From: Chloroflexota bacterium
GTDB lineage: Bacteria > Chloroflexota > Dehalococcoidia > GIF9 > UBA5629
Direction: 5' to 3'
DNA length: 11,630 bases
Assembly (NCBI GenBank): GCA_016875975.1
Contig: VGOF01000030.1
Coordinates: forward strand, 1 to 11,630
A program made the position numbers and the translations under genes. The notes under the pieces are model-generated. The model searched no databases, was not told the origin of the DNA, and saw nothing but the letters and a program-made list of their open reading frames with translations. Below, piece after piece: positions 1 to 8,625 of the stretch; position 1 is the stretch's first letter; each line of letters starts with the position of its first letter.

Positions 1-1
1 A

Positions 2-829
2 GGCAGCCTGGCCAGCAAGAGCATGCCCGTGAGATTCCTCGTCCTTACCGCGGGCTCTCTCATGAACATCATTCTACCGATATTCCTGCTCACCATAAGC
101 TATATGATCCCTCACGATGTAATACAAGAAAAGGTACTCATAAAAGACGTAGTCCCCGGTTCACCAGCGCAAAGCGCAGGAATCGAGCCTGGAGATATTG
201 TCCTCAAAATAGACAACCGCCAGGTTATCAACCGTGCCGACGTCAGCTATCTCATCCATCTCAATCTCGGCTCAGAAATAAATATACTACTTCAAAAACA
301 AGACCAGAGCTTGAAAGAAATAGTGGTAAAACCACGATGGAACCCACCTGCAGGACAGGGAGCCACTGGTATCACCATCACTGGAACAGAAAGCACCAAA
401 GTCAGGGAATCCTACCCAGTTTGGGAAGCAGCTCCGCTGGGTATACGCCATTGCTGGGAGATCCTCGTTCTATTCAGAAATGAAGTCACAAGCTGGTTCG
501 TCAGGCACACAGCTCCTAAATTGACTGGGCCGGTAGGCATTGCCACTATCACCGGGGAGGTAGCCAAAGGCGGCATCAGTCCATTGCTGGAATTCGCCGC
601 TCTTATTAGTATAAATCTGGCAGTAATCAATCTATTCCCCTTCCCCGGCCTGGATGGAGGCAGGCTCGTTTTCCTATTCATAGAATGGATCAGGCGCGGA
701 AAAAGAATACCCCCCAAGAAAGAAGGCCTTGTACACCTGATCGGCCTAATCACGCTGATTCTTCTAATTATGGCTGTAAGCTATTTCGACATAATGCGCA
801 TCATCCAGGGAGAAAACTTGGTGCCGTGA
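2..829 (+). CDS. rseP: RseP-family site-2 intramembrane zinc metalloprotease, 3' part
   Basis: This is the C-terminal part of a site-2 protease (peptidase M50 family), a membrane enzyme that cuts transmembrane substrates such as anti-sigma factors. The reading frame is open from base 2, so the gene begins before the window and the zinc-binding HExxH helix is not visible. Counting from the internal Met at base 23, residues 4-30 form a hydrophobic segment containing AGSLMN (usually AGPLxN in this family). Residues about 38-105 form one PDZ domain with the PGSPAQSAGIEPGD ligand-loop signature. Residues about 185-222 carry the second active-site element, INLFPFPGLDGGR, whose Asp would be the third zinc ligand. 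A final membrane helix lies near 236-255. The TGA stop overlaps the GTG start of ispG, suggesting translational coupling. The family call is secure; the exact substrate cannot be inferred. The position beside ispG matches the common dxr-rseP-ispG arrangement. Confidence 0.93.
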   Translation, partial: GSLASKSMPVRFLVLTAGSLMNIILPIFLLTISYMIPHDVIQEKVLIKDVVPGSPAQSAGIEPGDIVLKIDNRQVINRADVSYLIHLNLGSEINILLQKQDQSLKEIVVKPRWNPPAGQGATGITITGTESTKVRESYPVWEAAPLGIRHCWEILVLFRNEVTSWFVRHTAPKLTGPVGIATITGEVAKGGISPLLEFAALISINLAVINLFPFPGLDGGRLVFLFIEWIRRGKRIPPKKEGLVHLIGLITLILLIMAVSYFDIMRIIQGENLVP

Positions 830-1875
830 CAGTCCGCCGTCGCTCCAAATCCATCAGAATCGGGGATGTTACAATAGGCGGTGATGCCCCTATCGCGGTT
901 CAGTCTATGACCAAAACTGACACGAGAGACATACGTGCTACAACCGCACAAATCAAGGAGCTGGCCAACTGCGGCTGCGAGATCGTCAGAATAGCTATCC
1001 CAGATACAGAAGCCGCAAGTGCCCTTCCGGCCATCAAGAAGAATAGCCCCATCCCTATCATAGCTGACATCCATTTTGATTACCGTCTCGCCATAGCTGC
1101 GCTCAAATCTGGGGCTGACGGACTACGTTTAAATCCTGGCAACATACGCGACCCGAAACAAATTGCTCAAGTTGTCAAAGCCGCTAAGGAAAGACAGGCG
1201 CCAATACGCATCGGGATAAATGCCGGAAGCCTACCACCAGCTCAGAAGAAATACGCTTGTGTAGCTGACCACATGGTAGATGCAGCACTGCAACAGACCA
1301 GCCTACTAGAAAGCCTGGACTTCGATTTGATGAAAATCTCACTCAAGGCTTTCGATGTACCTACCACCATCCAGGCTTATAGGTCAATAGCCGCGAAAAC
1401 CCCTTACCCCTTGCATCTCGGCATAACCGAGGCCGGCCTTCCCAGGACCGGTGCAGTCCGCAGTGCCGTAGGCATTGGCATACTCCTATACGAGGGTATA
1501 GGTGACACCATCCGCGTTTCCCTTAGCGCAAACCCCTGTGAAGAGATAAATACCGCCTTCGAGATTCTAAAATGCCTCAATCTTCGTCAATACGGCCCTA
1601 CTCTGGTAAGCTGTCCAGGATGTGGTCGCTCAGAAATAGACATCATCGGCCTAGCCGAATCTGTAGAACAAGGGATGAGAGGTATCCAAAAAGCAATAAA
1701 GGTTGCAGTCATGGGCTGTGTGGTCAACGGCCCAGGCGAGGCTAAGGATGCTGACGTGGGCATCGCCTGCGGCAAAGGCAAAGCCGCCCTCTTCAGAAAA
1801 GGCAATGTCGTGGGTACAATAGCAGGCGAAGCCAATTTCCTGTCAGCTCTGATGACTGAAGTAGAACGCCTTTAG
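826..1875 (+). CDS. ispG: 4-hydroxy-3-methylbut-2-en-1-yl diphosphate synthase (flavodoxin/ferredoxin)
   Basis: IspG (GcpE) reductively opens MEcPP to HMBPP, the penultimate step of the MEP isoprenoid pathway, using a [4Fe-4S] cluster in the cytosol. The 349-residue product is the short bacterial form. The N-terminal TIM barrel begins with the RRRSKSIRIGDVTIGG region and AVQSMTKTDT. The C-terminal cluster domain has SCPGCGR (Cys263, Cys266) and GCVVNGPGEA (Cys298, Glu305), the expected three cysteines and one glutamate. I chose GTG at 826 because homology begins there; the longer open frame back to 685 lies inside rseP in another frame and has no IspG character. GTG overlaps the rseP stop as GTGA, and an AGGGAG stretch at 807-812 is a somewhat distant ribosome site. 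proS follows after 47 bases. The enzyme call is very secure; the start is likely. Confidence 0.96.
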   Translation: MTVRRRSKSIRIGDVTIGGDAPIAVQSMTKTDTRDIRATTAQIKELANCGCEIVRIAIPDTEAASALPAIKKNSPIPIIADIHFDYRLAIAALKSGADGLRLNPGNIRDPKQIAQVVKAAKERQAPIRIGINAGSLPPAQKKYACVADHMVDAALQQTSLLESLDFDLMKISLKAFDVPTTIQAYRSIAAKTPYPLHLGITEAGLPRTGAVRSAVGIGILLYEGIGDTIRVSLSANPCEEINTAFEILKCLNLRQYGPTLVSCPGCGRSEIDIIGLAESVEQGMRGIQKAIKVAVMGCVVNGPGEAKDADVGIACGKGKAALFRKGNVVGTIAGEANFLSALMTEVERL

Positions 1876-1910
1876 CATCAGAATTACCAGAGAGAATACA
1901 CTAAATCATA

Positions 1911-1914
1911 GAGG
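1911..1914 (+). promoter_or_regulatory. Ribosome binding site of proS
   Basis: GAGG lies 8 bases before the ATG at 1923 and supports that start. A second purine run, AAGGA, sits too close to the ATG to be the working site. The 47-base ispG-proS gap shows no convincing promoter or terminator, so the genes are probably on one transcript. Confidence 0.55.
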
Positions 1915-1922
1915 TTAAGGAC

Positions 1923-3629
1923 ATGCGCTTTTCTAGGCTTTTCGGCAAGACACTGAAAGAGAAACCTTCAGAAGCTGATAGCATAAGCCACCAGTTGCTG
2001 CTCAGGGCAGGCATGGTACAACAAGTAGCTACCGGCGTGTATTCCTACTTACCCTTGGGATGGCGTGCCCTCAAGAAGATCGAGCAAATTATCAGGGAAG
2101 AAATGGACAAGGCAGGTGGGCAGGAATTGATGATGCCCACGCTTCAGCCGTTCGAACTATGGGAACAATCAGGAAGATATCCTTCCTTCGGCAAGACATT
2201 ATTCACCATCACAGACCGCAAGGAACACATGTTAGTCTTGGGACCTACGCACGAAGAGGTCATTACCGACCTCGTCCGCCGCTTTGTGCAGAGCTACCGT
2301 GACTTGCCGTTACTACTCTATCAAATACAAAACAAGTTCCGCGACGAGCCGCGCTCACGTGGAGGTCTGCTGCGTGTCCGCGAGTTCATTATGAAAGACC
2401 TGTATAGTTTCCACGCCGATGAGGCCAGCCTGGATCAAACATATCAAGATATGCTACAAGCCTATGCCAATGTTTATAACAGGTGCGGATTACCATCAGT
2501 AGTCGTAGAAGCGGACAGCGGTGCCATAGGTGGCAAAGAATCACATGAATTCATGCTGATCGCCGAAACGGGCGAGGATGAGATAATCCACTGCCCAAAA
2601 TGCGGGTATGCTGCCAATGTGGAAAAGGCCCAAATGACCAAGCCAAAAGCAGAAACCAATGCCCTGCTACCTCTCGAAGAGATAGCGACGCCGAACATTA
2701 AGACCATCGAAGAGGTAGCCAAATATGTCGGTATTCCTACCAGCCAGACACTCAAAGCAGTATTCTATTATGCAGACGGCCAAGTGGTATTTGCAGCCAT
2801 AAGAGGAGACCTGGACATCAATGAGGTGAAACTCAAGAACCTGCTAAAGGCCATCGAACTGCGTCTAGCCACAGACGAGGAAGTCAAAGCAGCAGGGTTG
2901 GTGGCTGGTTCAGCATCGCCAATAGGCATAAAAGGAATCAAGGTCATCACAGATGACTCGATAACCATGGGGGCTAACTTTGTCGCCGGAGCTAACAAGC
3001 CAGATACTCATCTCAAGAATGTGAACTACCCTCGTGACTTTCAAGTTGACCTGATGGCCGACATCGCCCTCGCTCACCCCGGCAATAGTTGCCCCAAATG
3101 CCAGGCCAGGCTCGCCTCTAAACACGGCATCGAGGTAGGCCATGTGTTCAAGCTCGGTACTTTCCTCAGCGAAAAACTAGGCGCCAGCTTCCTCGACCAG
3201 AATGGGACTGCACGCCCTATCATCATGGGCTGTTACGGCATCGGTTTAGGCAGGCTGCTGGCTGCCGCCGTGGAGCAAAACCATGACGAAAAGGGCATCA
3301 TCTGGCCCATAGCCATCGCTCCTTATCACATCTATCTCTGTTCACTGCAAACAGACAACAGCGAAGTCAGCACTGCTGCAGAGAAAGTGTACAATGACCT
3401 TACCAAGGAGCACCTCGAGGTGCTTTTCGATGACCGCGCGGAATCCCCGGGCGTTAAATTCAACGATGCTGACCTGCTGGGTATCCCTTTGCGCTTGACT
3501 GTCAGCCCCCGCACGCTCCAGCATCAGAGTGTAGAAGTGAAGTGGCGTAACCAAAAACAGGCACAGCTTCTACCACTCGACGAAATAATTTCCAGGGTGA
3601 AAGCCCTGCTTAGTCAACCGCCGCATTGA
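1923..3629 (+). CDS. proS: Prolyl-tRNA synthetase, bacterial type with editing insertion
   Basis: Class II synthetase that charges tRNA-Pro with proline in the cytosol. At 568 residues it matches the long bacterial form (about 570). The catalytic core shows GPTHEE (107-112), motif 2 FRDEPRSRGGLLRVREF (139-155) and motif 3 GCYGIGLGR with Arg444. Between motifs 2 and 3 lies the YbaK-like insertion (about 225-385) that hydrolyses mischarged Ala-tRNA-Pro; Lys278 in QTLKAVFYY corresponds to the lysine important for editing in the E. coli enzyme. Two Cys-x-x-Cys pairs flank the insertion (HCPKCGYAANVEKA at 223-236 and SCPKCQ at 389-394) and look like a zinc knuckle, which is an inference. The anticodon-binding domain occupies about 465-568. 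The ATG at 1923 gives the expected N-terminus MRFSRLFGKTLKEKP. The gene ends 40 bases before the convergent acyl-CoA synthetase gene. Confidence 0.97.
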   Translation: MRFSRLFGKTLKEKPSEADSISHQLLLRAGMVQQVATGVYSYLPLGWRALKKIEQIIREEMDKAGGQELMMPTLQPFELWEQSGRYPSFGKTLFTITDRKEHMLVLGPTHEEVITDLVRRFVQSYRDLPLLLYQIQNKFRDEPRSRGGLLRVREFIMKDLYSFHADEASLDQTYQDMLQAYANVYNRCGLPSVVVEADSGAIGGKESHEFMLIAETGEDEIIHCPKCGYAANVEKAQMTKPKAETNALLPLEEIATPNIKTIEEVAKYVGIPTSQTLKAVFYYADGQVVFAAIRGDLDINEVKLKNLLKAIELRLATDEEVKAAGLVAGSASPIGIKGIKVITDDSITMGANFVAGANKPDTHLKNVNYPRDFQVDLMADIALAHPGNSCPKCQARLASKHGIEVGHVFKLGTFLSEKLGASFLDQNGTARPIIMGCYGIGLGRLLAAAVEQNHDEKGIIWPIAIAPYHIYLCSLQTDNSEVSTAAEKVYNDLTKEHLEVLFDDRAESPGVKFNDADLLGIPLRLTVSPRTLQHQSVEVKWRNQKQAQLLPLDEIISRVKALLSQPPH

Positions 3630-3669
3630 ACTCACGTCTAACATAGCCGAGGGACCAAAGGGCGCAACA

Positions 3670-5073
3670 CTAACCAGCAGCGCGTCGCCAGTTGTGATAC
3701 CTGTAGACCACGGACAATGCCTTAATGGCCCTCTCAGCAGACGGATAGACGGGAACATTATTTGATTCCAGTGCCTCGATAAAGGCATCAAGTGACTTGT
3801 CCGGTGCAAGTCGCCACACTGCAACTGGAATACGCGCATCTTTGCCCAAAAGGAAAGGCTTGCAAGCAGTCTCCGGGTCAAACATCATCCCAAGCGGTGG
3901 TAAGCCAACTACCATACAATCCACACCTGCGTCTCCAATCATGGATTCAAAAAGCACATCGTAAAGGCCACGCCAGCCATGAAATTGGGCACACACACCA
4001 AGGTCAAAGGAGTTCAACGGTATTTCCCATGGCGGGAAAACAGCCTTCATCTTGGCATAAGCATTGCTGCCAGGTTTAGCCAACGAAAAGCCATGCTGCT
4101 GGGCGGCATCGATAGCTATGACACCCTCCCCACCAGATAAAGAAGCTATTACTATTCCGTTACCTCTAGGCGGAGCCAGAAAACCCACGGCTTTGGCAAA
4201 ATCAAAGAATTCCTCCACGGTGTGCGCCCGAATTGCCCCGCACTGCTTCAACAAAGCGTCGAATACAATATCGCTCTCTCTAGCTACCGAACCAGTATGA
4301 GAAGCAGCGGCTTTAGCCCCAGCAACACTTCGCCCCGACTTAAGAACCACCACAGGTTTAACCCGCGTGGTATCCTTCAAAATCTGGACAAACCGCTTTC
4401 CATCCCCCTTTACAGTTTCAATATGTATTGCTATTGCCTTAGTGCTGTCATCACCAGCCAGATACTCCAGGGCGTCAACTTCGTTTATGTCCATCTTGTT
4501 GCCCAAATCAAGAAGTTTGTTGACACCAAGATGGAAATCACAGAAAATCCAGTTGAGTCTTGGGTCATAGAAGCCAGATTGGAAAACAAGAGAGACGCCC
4601 CCAGCGATTATCTTCCGAGCAGGCAAGAAACTTATCACCAAGTTGTTCTCAGAGTTTATAGGACTGAGCGCATTAGGCCCTACAGCCCTGATTCCGTTCT
4701 CCTTCAGCAGCCGAGCCATTTCGGACTGCTCCTTACCGCCGAGCTCTCCGGCATCTGAAAATCCCCCTGAGACAACAACCACACCCCCCACCCTCTTATC
4801 CACGCATTCTTTCATAACATCCAGGGTCATGCGAGCCGGAACAGCAGAAACAACCAAATCCACCTCAGCCCCAATATCTCTCAAACTTGCATAAGCCTTC
4901 AGCCCTACAATCTCATCGGCATTGGGATTGACTGGAAATATATTACCCTTAAATCCAAGCTTGACCAGATTATCAACGAGTCTATAATTGACACTCATCG
5001 GCTCTCTGGAAGCACCCACAACAGCCACACTGGTTGGATAAAAGAAAATATCCAGAAAATGCGGACTAGACAC
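3670..5073 (-). CDS. Acyl-CoA synthetase (NDP-forming) alpha-type protein, CoA-binding
   Basis: Resembles the alpha subunit of ADP-forming acetate/acyl-CoA ligases, which interconvert acyl-CoA and acid with ADP phosphorylation. Residues about 8-130 form the Rossmann CoA-binding domain (SVAVVGAS, then IFPVNP). Residues about 150-300 form the first succinyl-CoA ligase-like domain, with LGNKMDINEVDALEYL and the phospho-histidine motif ASHTGS (His259). Residues about 305-467 form the second such domain, ending in VPVYPSAERAIKAL and YRYHNWR. In fused enzymes an ATP-grasp beta domain normally follows this end; here the protein stops at 467 residues and no beta gene is adjacent. Usual signatures differ: GPNCxG reads GPNALSP, and the glycine/alanine-rich stretch after QSG reads FYDPRLNW, with spacing to LGNK unchanged. 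The start is GTG at 5073, since an in-frame stop lies three codons upstream. It lies 54 bases after pheT and may be its distal co-transcribed gene. Substrate unknown. Confidence 0.88.
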   Translation of the reverse strand: MSSPHFLDIFFYPTSVAVVGASREPMSVNYRLVDNLVKLGFKGNIFPVNPNADEIVGLKAYASLRDIGAEVDLVVSAVPARMTLDVMKECVDKRVGGVVVVSGGFSDAGELGGKEQSEMARLLKENGIRAVGPNALSPINSENNLVISFLPARKIIAGGVSLVFQSGFYDPRLNWIFCDFHLGVNKLLDLGNKMDINEVDALEYLAGDDSTKAIAIHIETVKGDGKRFVQILKDTTRVKPVVVLKSGRSVAGAKAAASHTGSVARESDIVFDALLKQCGAIRAHTVEEFFDFAKAVGFLAPPRGNGIVIASLSGGEGVIAIDAAQQHGFSLAKPGSNAYAKMKAVFPPWEIPLNSFDLGVCAQFHGWRGLYDVLFESMIGDAGVDCMVVGLPPLGMMFDPETACKPFLLGKDARIPVAVWRLAPDKSLDAFIEALESNNVPVYPSAERAIKALSVVYRYHNWRRAAG

Positions 5074-5080
5074 GCGCCAT

Positions 5081-5086
5081 CACCTC
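5081..5086 (-). promoter_or_regulatory. Ribosome binding site fixing the GTG start of the acyl-CoA synthetase gene
   Basis: GAGGTG is placed 7 bases before the GTG at 5073-5071. An ATG at 5080-5078 lies right beside this site but opens a four-codon frame ending in TAG, so GTG is the credible start. Confidence 0.65.
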
Positions 5087-5127
5087 AGTCATATATCGTG
5101 GCGAACTGCAAAAGTCACAGAACAAAG

Positions 5128-7533
5128 CTAGGCCCTTAGAGAGGCCCCTAAATCGCGCTCCAGCTTATCAAGTATCTGCCGCTGGACCTTGTCCACTTCC
5201 TCATCTGTCAGAGTGTGGGTGAACGACTGGTATACAATCCTGACAGCTATGGATTTCTTGCCAGATGGCACCTGTTCTCCAATATAAAGGTCGACGGGTG
5301 TCACCTGACTGATCAAAGAAAAATCCTTTATAGCTGAATATATCTGCTGGTACATTATCGGCTCGTCCACTAACAAGGCAACATCCCTGGTAGTGCTCGG
5401 ATACCTTGGAGTAGGTTCATACTTCATAGGCTTACCAGCCAGGGAAAGCAACTTCTCCAGGTCGATCTCAAACAGGAAGGCGGTATCCGAAAGGTCGAAA
5501 TTCCGGCAAGCCCTGGGATACAGTTCTCCAACTACACCCAGTTTCTCCTTGCCAACATATATATCGGCAGATACCCCAGGACACAGCGTTTCATCATTGC
5601 TAGCCCGAAAGTCACCGGCCAACCGTAGCCTTAACAAAAGTACCTCTACTACACCCTTAGCAGCAAAAAAATCAATAGCTTCTGCCTTTCCCTGCCAGGA
5701 TAGCCCCCGTTCCACGCCACTGAGCACACCACAGAGCATCTCTTTCTCATAAGGCAGAGCACCTTCTCTAGGCAAGAAGATCTTTCCTATCTCAAAAATC
5801 CTTATACCACCTTCCTGATGTCTCTGATTGCGAGCTAGAGTTGATAGCACATTCGCCCGTAGAGTTGTGCGAAGATACTCATAGTCCTTGCTCATAGGAT
5901 TGGCCACCCGGACCAGAGCCAACCCGGCCAGAGTACGCTGCGGTGTGAGCTTGCAAAGCACTTCCTGATTTGTCAGCGAATAGGTTAGCACCTCCTGGAA
6001 GCCACAATTGACCAAAACGTCTCGTAGCGTTCGCCTCAAATCTAGCATCGGATTTAACCCGCGCTCGGGAATTGGTGCGCTCAGCATAGTAGTCGGTATA
6101 TTATCGTAGCCCAAAATGCGGGCCACCTCTTCCACCAGGTCAGCAGCACAAGTCACATCAGTACGCCACCACGGGACACCAACATTAAACTGCAAAGGGT
6201 CTTCAGTATGCCCACAATCAAACCCCAGTGATTCCAACGCCCTTTTGATTTCATCAACCCCCACCTCCATACCCAGAAGCCTCCTCACTTCAGATATGGC
6301 AAATGAGATAGGCTTTCTCTCCTGTTTGCCTGGATAGGCGTCGATGATGCCCTTAGCCACACAACCACCAGTCAGTTCCGCCATCAATTGGGTGGCACGC
6401 TTTAACGCCATCAGCGGCAGTTCTCGACTCAATCCCTTTTCAAAACGTAGCGAAGCCTCGCTGCTCAATTTAAGGGCAAGGCTTCCGCGATGGATAACCG
6501 CTTGATTAAAATTAGCTGACTCTATGAGAATATCAGTAGCATTTTCGGTTACCTCTGTGTCCAGCCCCCCCATGATTCCGGCAACAGCCACAGCCCGTTC
6601 ACCGTCGGCAATAACCAGAATTTCTGGGCTTAGTGCTCGCTCCACCCCATCCAACGAAGTGATGACTTCGCCTTTAGCTGCTCTGCGCACGATGATTTTG
6701 CGGCCACGTAGTTGGCTGTAATCAAAGGCATGTAGAGGTTGCCCATACTCCAGCATCACATAGTTGGTGACATCCACAATGTTATTGATGGGACGCATGC
6801 CGCTGCTTAGCAAACGCTGCTGTATCCATTGAGGAGAAGGACCGATTTTCACACCTGTAATCAAGCTGGCACAATACCGAGAGCACAGCGCCGGCTCAAC
6901 GACCTCAACCGAAACCATAGAACCTGTAGGATTCCCTGCTTCCTGATAACAAACCTCAGGAAGCCGCAACTTGCCTCCAGTAAGAGCCGCCACTTCTCTG
7001 GCAATGCCAATGACAGACAAACAATCAGGTCGATTTGGAGTTATATCCAAATCCAGAACGGTATCGCCGAGATATTCGGCCAGGGGCTTACCTACAGGCG
7101 CATCCCCAGGCAAAACCATAATCCCTTCGTGGCTATCGGAAATCCCCAGCTCCTTCTCAGAACAAACCATGCCCTCAGACGCAACGCCGCGTATCTTCGC
7201 CGGCTTCAGCTCCACAACCTTACTGCTATGGCCATCGATGAGACGAGCACCCAATTTGGCAAAAGCTATCTTCTGACCAACTGCAACGTTGGGTGCTCCA
7301 CACACCACTGTCGTCCGCTGTTTCCCCAGGTCAACCGTCACCAGGCGCAGACGGTCAGCATTAGGATGAGCGTTGACCTCTACAACCCTAGCAACAAATA
7401 CATGCTCCCAGCTCTCGCCGACAACTTCGGTGCTACTAACCTCTAATCCGGCCAGAGTCAGTCTCTCGGTAATTTTCTCCAGCGGCACAGATATATCAAC
7501 ATAGTCACTGAGCCACCTAAGCGAAACCTTCAT
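5128..7533 (-). CDS. pheT: Phenylalanyl-tRNA synthetase beta subunit
   Basis: Beta chain of the cytosolic alpha2beta2 PheRS; it carries tRNA-binding and editing functions. The 801-residue length is typical. In order: N-terminal segment MKVSLRWLSDYVDI; EMAP/OB-type tRNA-binding domain (about 40-150, with AHPNADRLRL and GMVCSEKELG); DITPNRPDCLSVIGIARE (163-180); B3/B4 editing domain (about 215-385, with INNIVDVTNYVMLEYGQPLHAF split by the family's usual layout and SLRFEKG); B5 domain (about 405-475); catalytic-like fold (about 490-690); and the C-terminal ferredoxin-fold anticodon-binding domain (about 708-801, starting YPSTTRDVALL). The ATG at 7533 is preceded by GGGAG 7 bases upstream. The pheS stop lies 33 bases before. 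No truncation or frameshift is seen. Confidence 0.97.
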   Translation of the reverse strand: MKVSLRWLSDYVDISVPLEKITERLTLAGLEVSSTEVVGESWEHVFVARVVEVNAHPNADRLRLVTVDLGKQRTTVVCGAPNVAVGQKIAFAKLGARLIDGHSSKVVELKPAKIRGVASEGMVCSEKELGISDSHEGIMVLPGDAPVGKPLAEYLGDTVLDLDITPNRPDCLSVIGIAREVAALTGGKLRLPEVCYQEAGNPTGSMVSVEVVEPALCSRYCASLITGVKIGPSPQWIQQRLLSSGMRPINNIVDVTNYVMLEYGQPLHAFDYSQLRGRKIIVRRAAKGEVITSLDGVERALSPEILVIADGERAVAVAGIMGGLDTEVTENATDILIESANFNQAVIHRGSLALKLSSEASLRFEKGLSRELPLMALKRATQLMAELTGGCVAKGIIDAYPGKQERKPISFAISEVRRLLGMEVGVDEIKRALESLGFDCGHTEDPLQFNVGVPWWRTDVTCAADLVEEVARILGYDNIPTTMLSAPIPERGLNPMLDLRRTLRDVLVNCGFQEVLTYSLTNQEVLCKLTPQRTLAGLALVRVANPMSKDYEYLRTTLRANVLSTLARNQRHQEGGIRIFEIGKIFLPREGALPYEKEMLCGVLSGVERGLSWQGKAEAIDFFAAKGVVEVLLLRLRLAGDFRASNDETLCPGVSADIYVGKEKLGVVGELYPRACRNFDLSDTAFLFEIDLEKLLSLAGKPMKYEPTPRYPSTTRDVALLVDEPIMYQQIYSAIKDFSLISQVTPVDLYIGEQVPSGKKSIAVRIVYQSFTHTLTDEEVDKVQRQILDKLERDLGASLRA

Positions 7534-7566
7534 TCACAAACTCCCAATGAAAAGTCCTCGCCACAC

Positions 7567-8607
7567 TCAAAATTGACTCAAGAACCTGAGGTCATTGGCA
7601 TAAAAAAGACGGATATCATCTATCCCATAGCGTAACAAGGGAATGCGCTCCACCCCTATACCAAAGGCAAATCCCGAATAGACATCCGGGTCTATATTCA
7701 CACGTCGGAGAACGTCAGGATGCACCATACCAGCACCTAGAATCTCTATCCAACCGCTGTTGCCGCAAAGCCGGCAGCCAGTACCACCACACTCAAAGCA
7801 ATCAATTGCCACCTCTACTCCCGGTTCCACAAAGGGGAAATAATCACACCTGAACCGACATTTCCTGTCCTTACCGAAGAGGCATCGAGCGAATTCAAAC
7901 AGGGTTCCCTTCAAATCGGCCATAGTTATGTTTTTGTCCACAGCCAACCCCTCAACCTGGTGGAACATCCACTCATGCGTTGCATCAGTAGCCTCGTATC
8001 GATAGACACGCCCAGGGGCAATTATCCGTATTGGCGGTCTCGACTTCTCCATCACCCTGATTTGCACTGGAGAAGTATGAGTCCGCAACAACATCGGCCG
8101 AATTCCGCTTTCCTTCTCATAATCTATCCACAAAGTGGCAAACATATCGCGGGCGGGATGATCAGCAGGCATATTAAGAGCTTCAAAATTGTAGTAGTCC
8201 CATTCCACATCTGGCCCTTCGGCAACCTGAAATCCCATCCCCCCCAGAATACCACAAACCTCCTCAAGTACCTGCGTGGTCAGATGCAAGCGTCCAAGAT
8301 TAAATGGCTTGCCAGGCAGAGTAACATCAAGGCTCACCATCCCCAGAGAAACAACAGAACCCTCTTCAAGTTCCCGTTTCTTTTCTTCGAGACTGGTTTC
8401 CAGAGTTAGCTTGATTTCGTTGGCGCGTGCTCCAACAGCGCGTCTCTCTTCCAGTGGCAAACTCGCTAGCGAACGCAGAATTTGAGTGAGGTTGCTCTTT
8501 CTGCCCAAAAAACGAACTCGCCAAGCCTCGAGTTCTTTGGAGTCACTGACTTTGCCCAGCTCCTCAGAAGCTTTCGAGGCAAGCTCTTCAAGCTGATTCA
8601 GCACCAT
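7567..8607 (-). CDS. pheS: Phenylalanyl-tRNA synthetase alpha subunit
   Basis: Catalytic chain of PheRS, which activates phenylalanine and works with PheT. Of 346 residues, about 1-90 form the N-terminal coiled coil that contacts tRNA (ELEAWRVRFLGRKSNL). The class II core follows with MGFQVAEGPDVE, FEALNMPADHPARD, RTHTSPVQIR, motif 2 YRYEATDATHEWMFHQVEGL and motif 3 GFAFGIGVER. A four-cysteine knuckle (Cys270, 273, 278, 281: CFECGGTGCRLC) lies before WIEILGAGMVHP, as in many bacterial PheS proteins, and may bind zinc. The usual LHPxT element reads LHLTT (107-111), a Pro-to-Leu change that needs only one base. The ATG at 8607 has no visible Shine-Dalgarno; the rplT stop is only 18 bases upstream and in the same frame, so coupling to rplT translation is likely. 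Confidence 0.97.
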   Translation of the reverse strand: MVLNQLEELASKASEELGKVSDSKELEAWRVRFLGRKSNLTQILRSLASLPLEERRAVGARANEIKLTLETSLEEKKRELEEGSVVSLGMVSLDVTLPGKPFNLGRLHLTTQVLEEVCGILGGMGFQVAEGPDVEWDYYNFEALNMPADHPARDMFATLWIDYEKESGIRPMLLRTHTSPVQIRVMEKSRPPIRIIAPGRVYRYEATDATHEWMFHQVEGLAVDKNITMADLKGTLFEFARCLFGKDRKCRFRCDYFPFVEPGVEVAIDCFECGGTGCRLCGNSGWIEILGAGMVHPDVLRRVNIDPDVYSGFAFGIGVERIPLLRYGIDDIRLFYANDLRFLSQF

Positions 8608-8625
8608 ATCGTGATTCTGAGGGAA

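Noticed and set aside
685..825. N-terminal extension of ispG back to an ATG at 685
   Set aside because: This stretch lies wholly within the rseP C-terminal coding region in another frame and has no IspG similarity; GTG at 826 starts exactly where IspG homology begins.
3590..3700. Terminator between the convergent proS and acyl-CoA synthetase genes
   Set aside because: Only a 5-base CAGGG/CCCTG stem inside proS was found, with no T-run on either strand; no convincing hairpin in the 40-base gap.
4222..4758. Long plus-strand open frame of 178 codons antisense to the acyl-CoA synthetase gene
   Set aside because: No recognisable protein family and low-complexity composition; it is the shadow of a well-supported minus-strand gene.
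5060..5127. Promoter (GTGACT-17-TATATG) between pheT and the acyl-CoA synthetase gene
   Set aside because: Both hexamers are poor matches and the predicted start point would fall on the Shine-Dalgarno, leaving almost no leader.
5128..5155. Hairpin from the repeated GGCCC elements at the end of pheT
   Set aside because: The copies (GGCCCTTA and GGCCCCTA) are direct, not inverted, and only the palindromic GGCC can pair; no T-tract follows.
6829..7446. 205-codon plus-strand open frame antisense to pheT
   Set aside because: It lies entirely within the conserved pheT tRNA-binding and B3/B4 coding region and shows no family features of its own.
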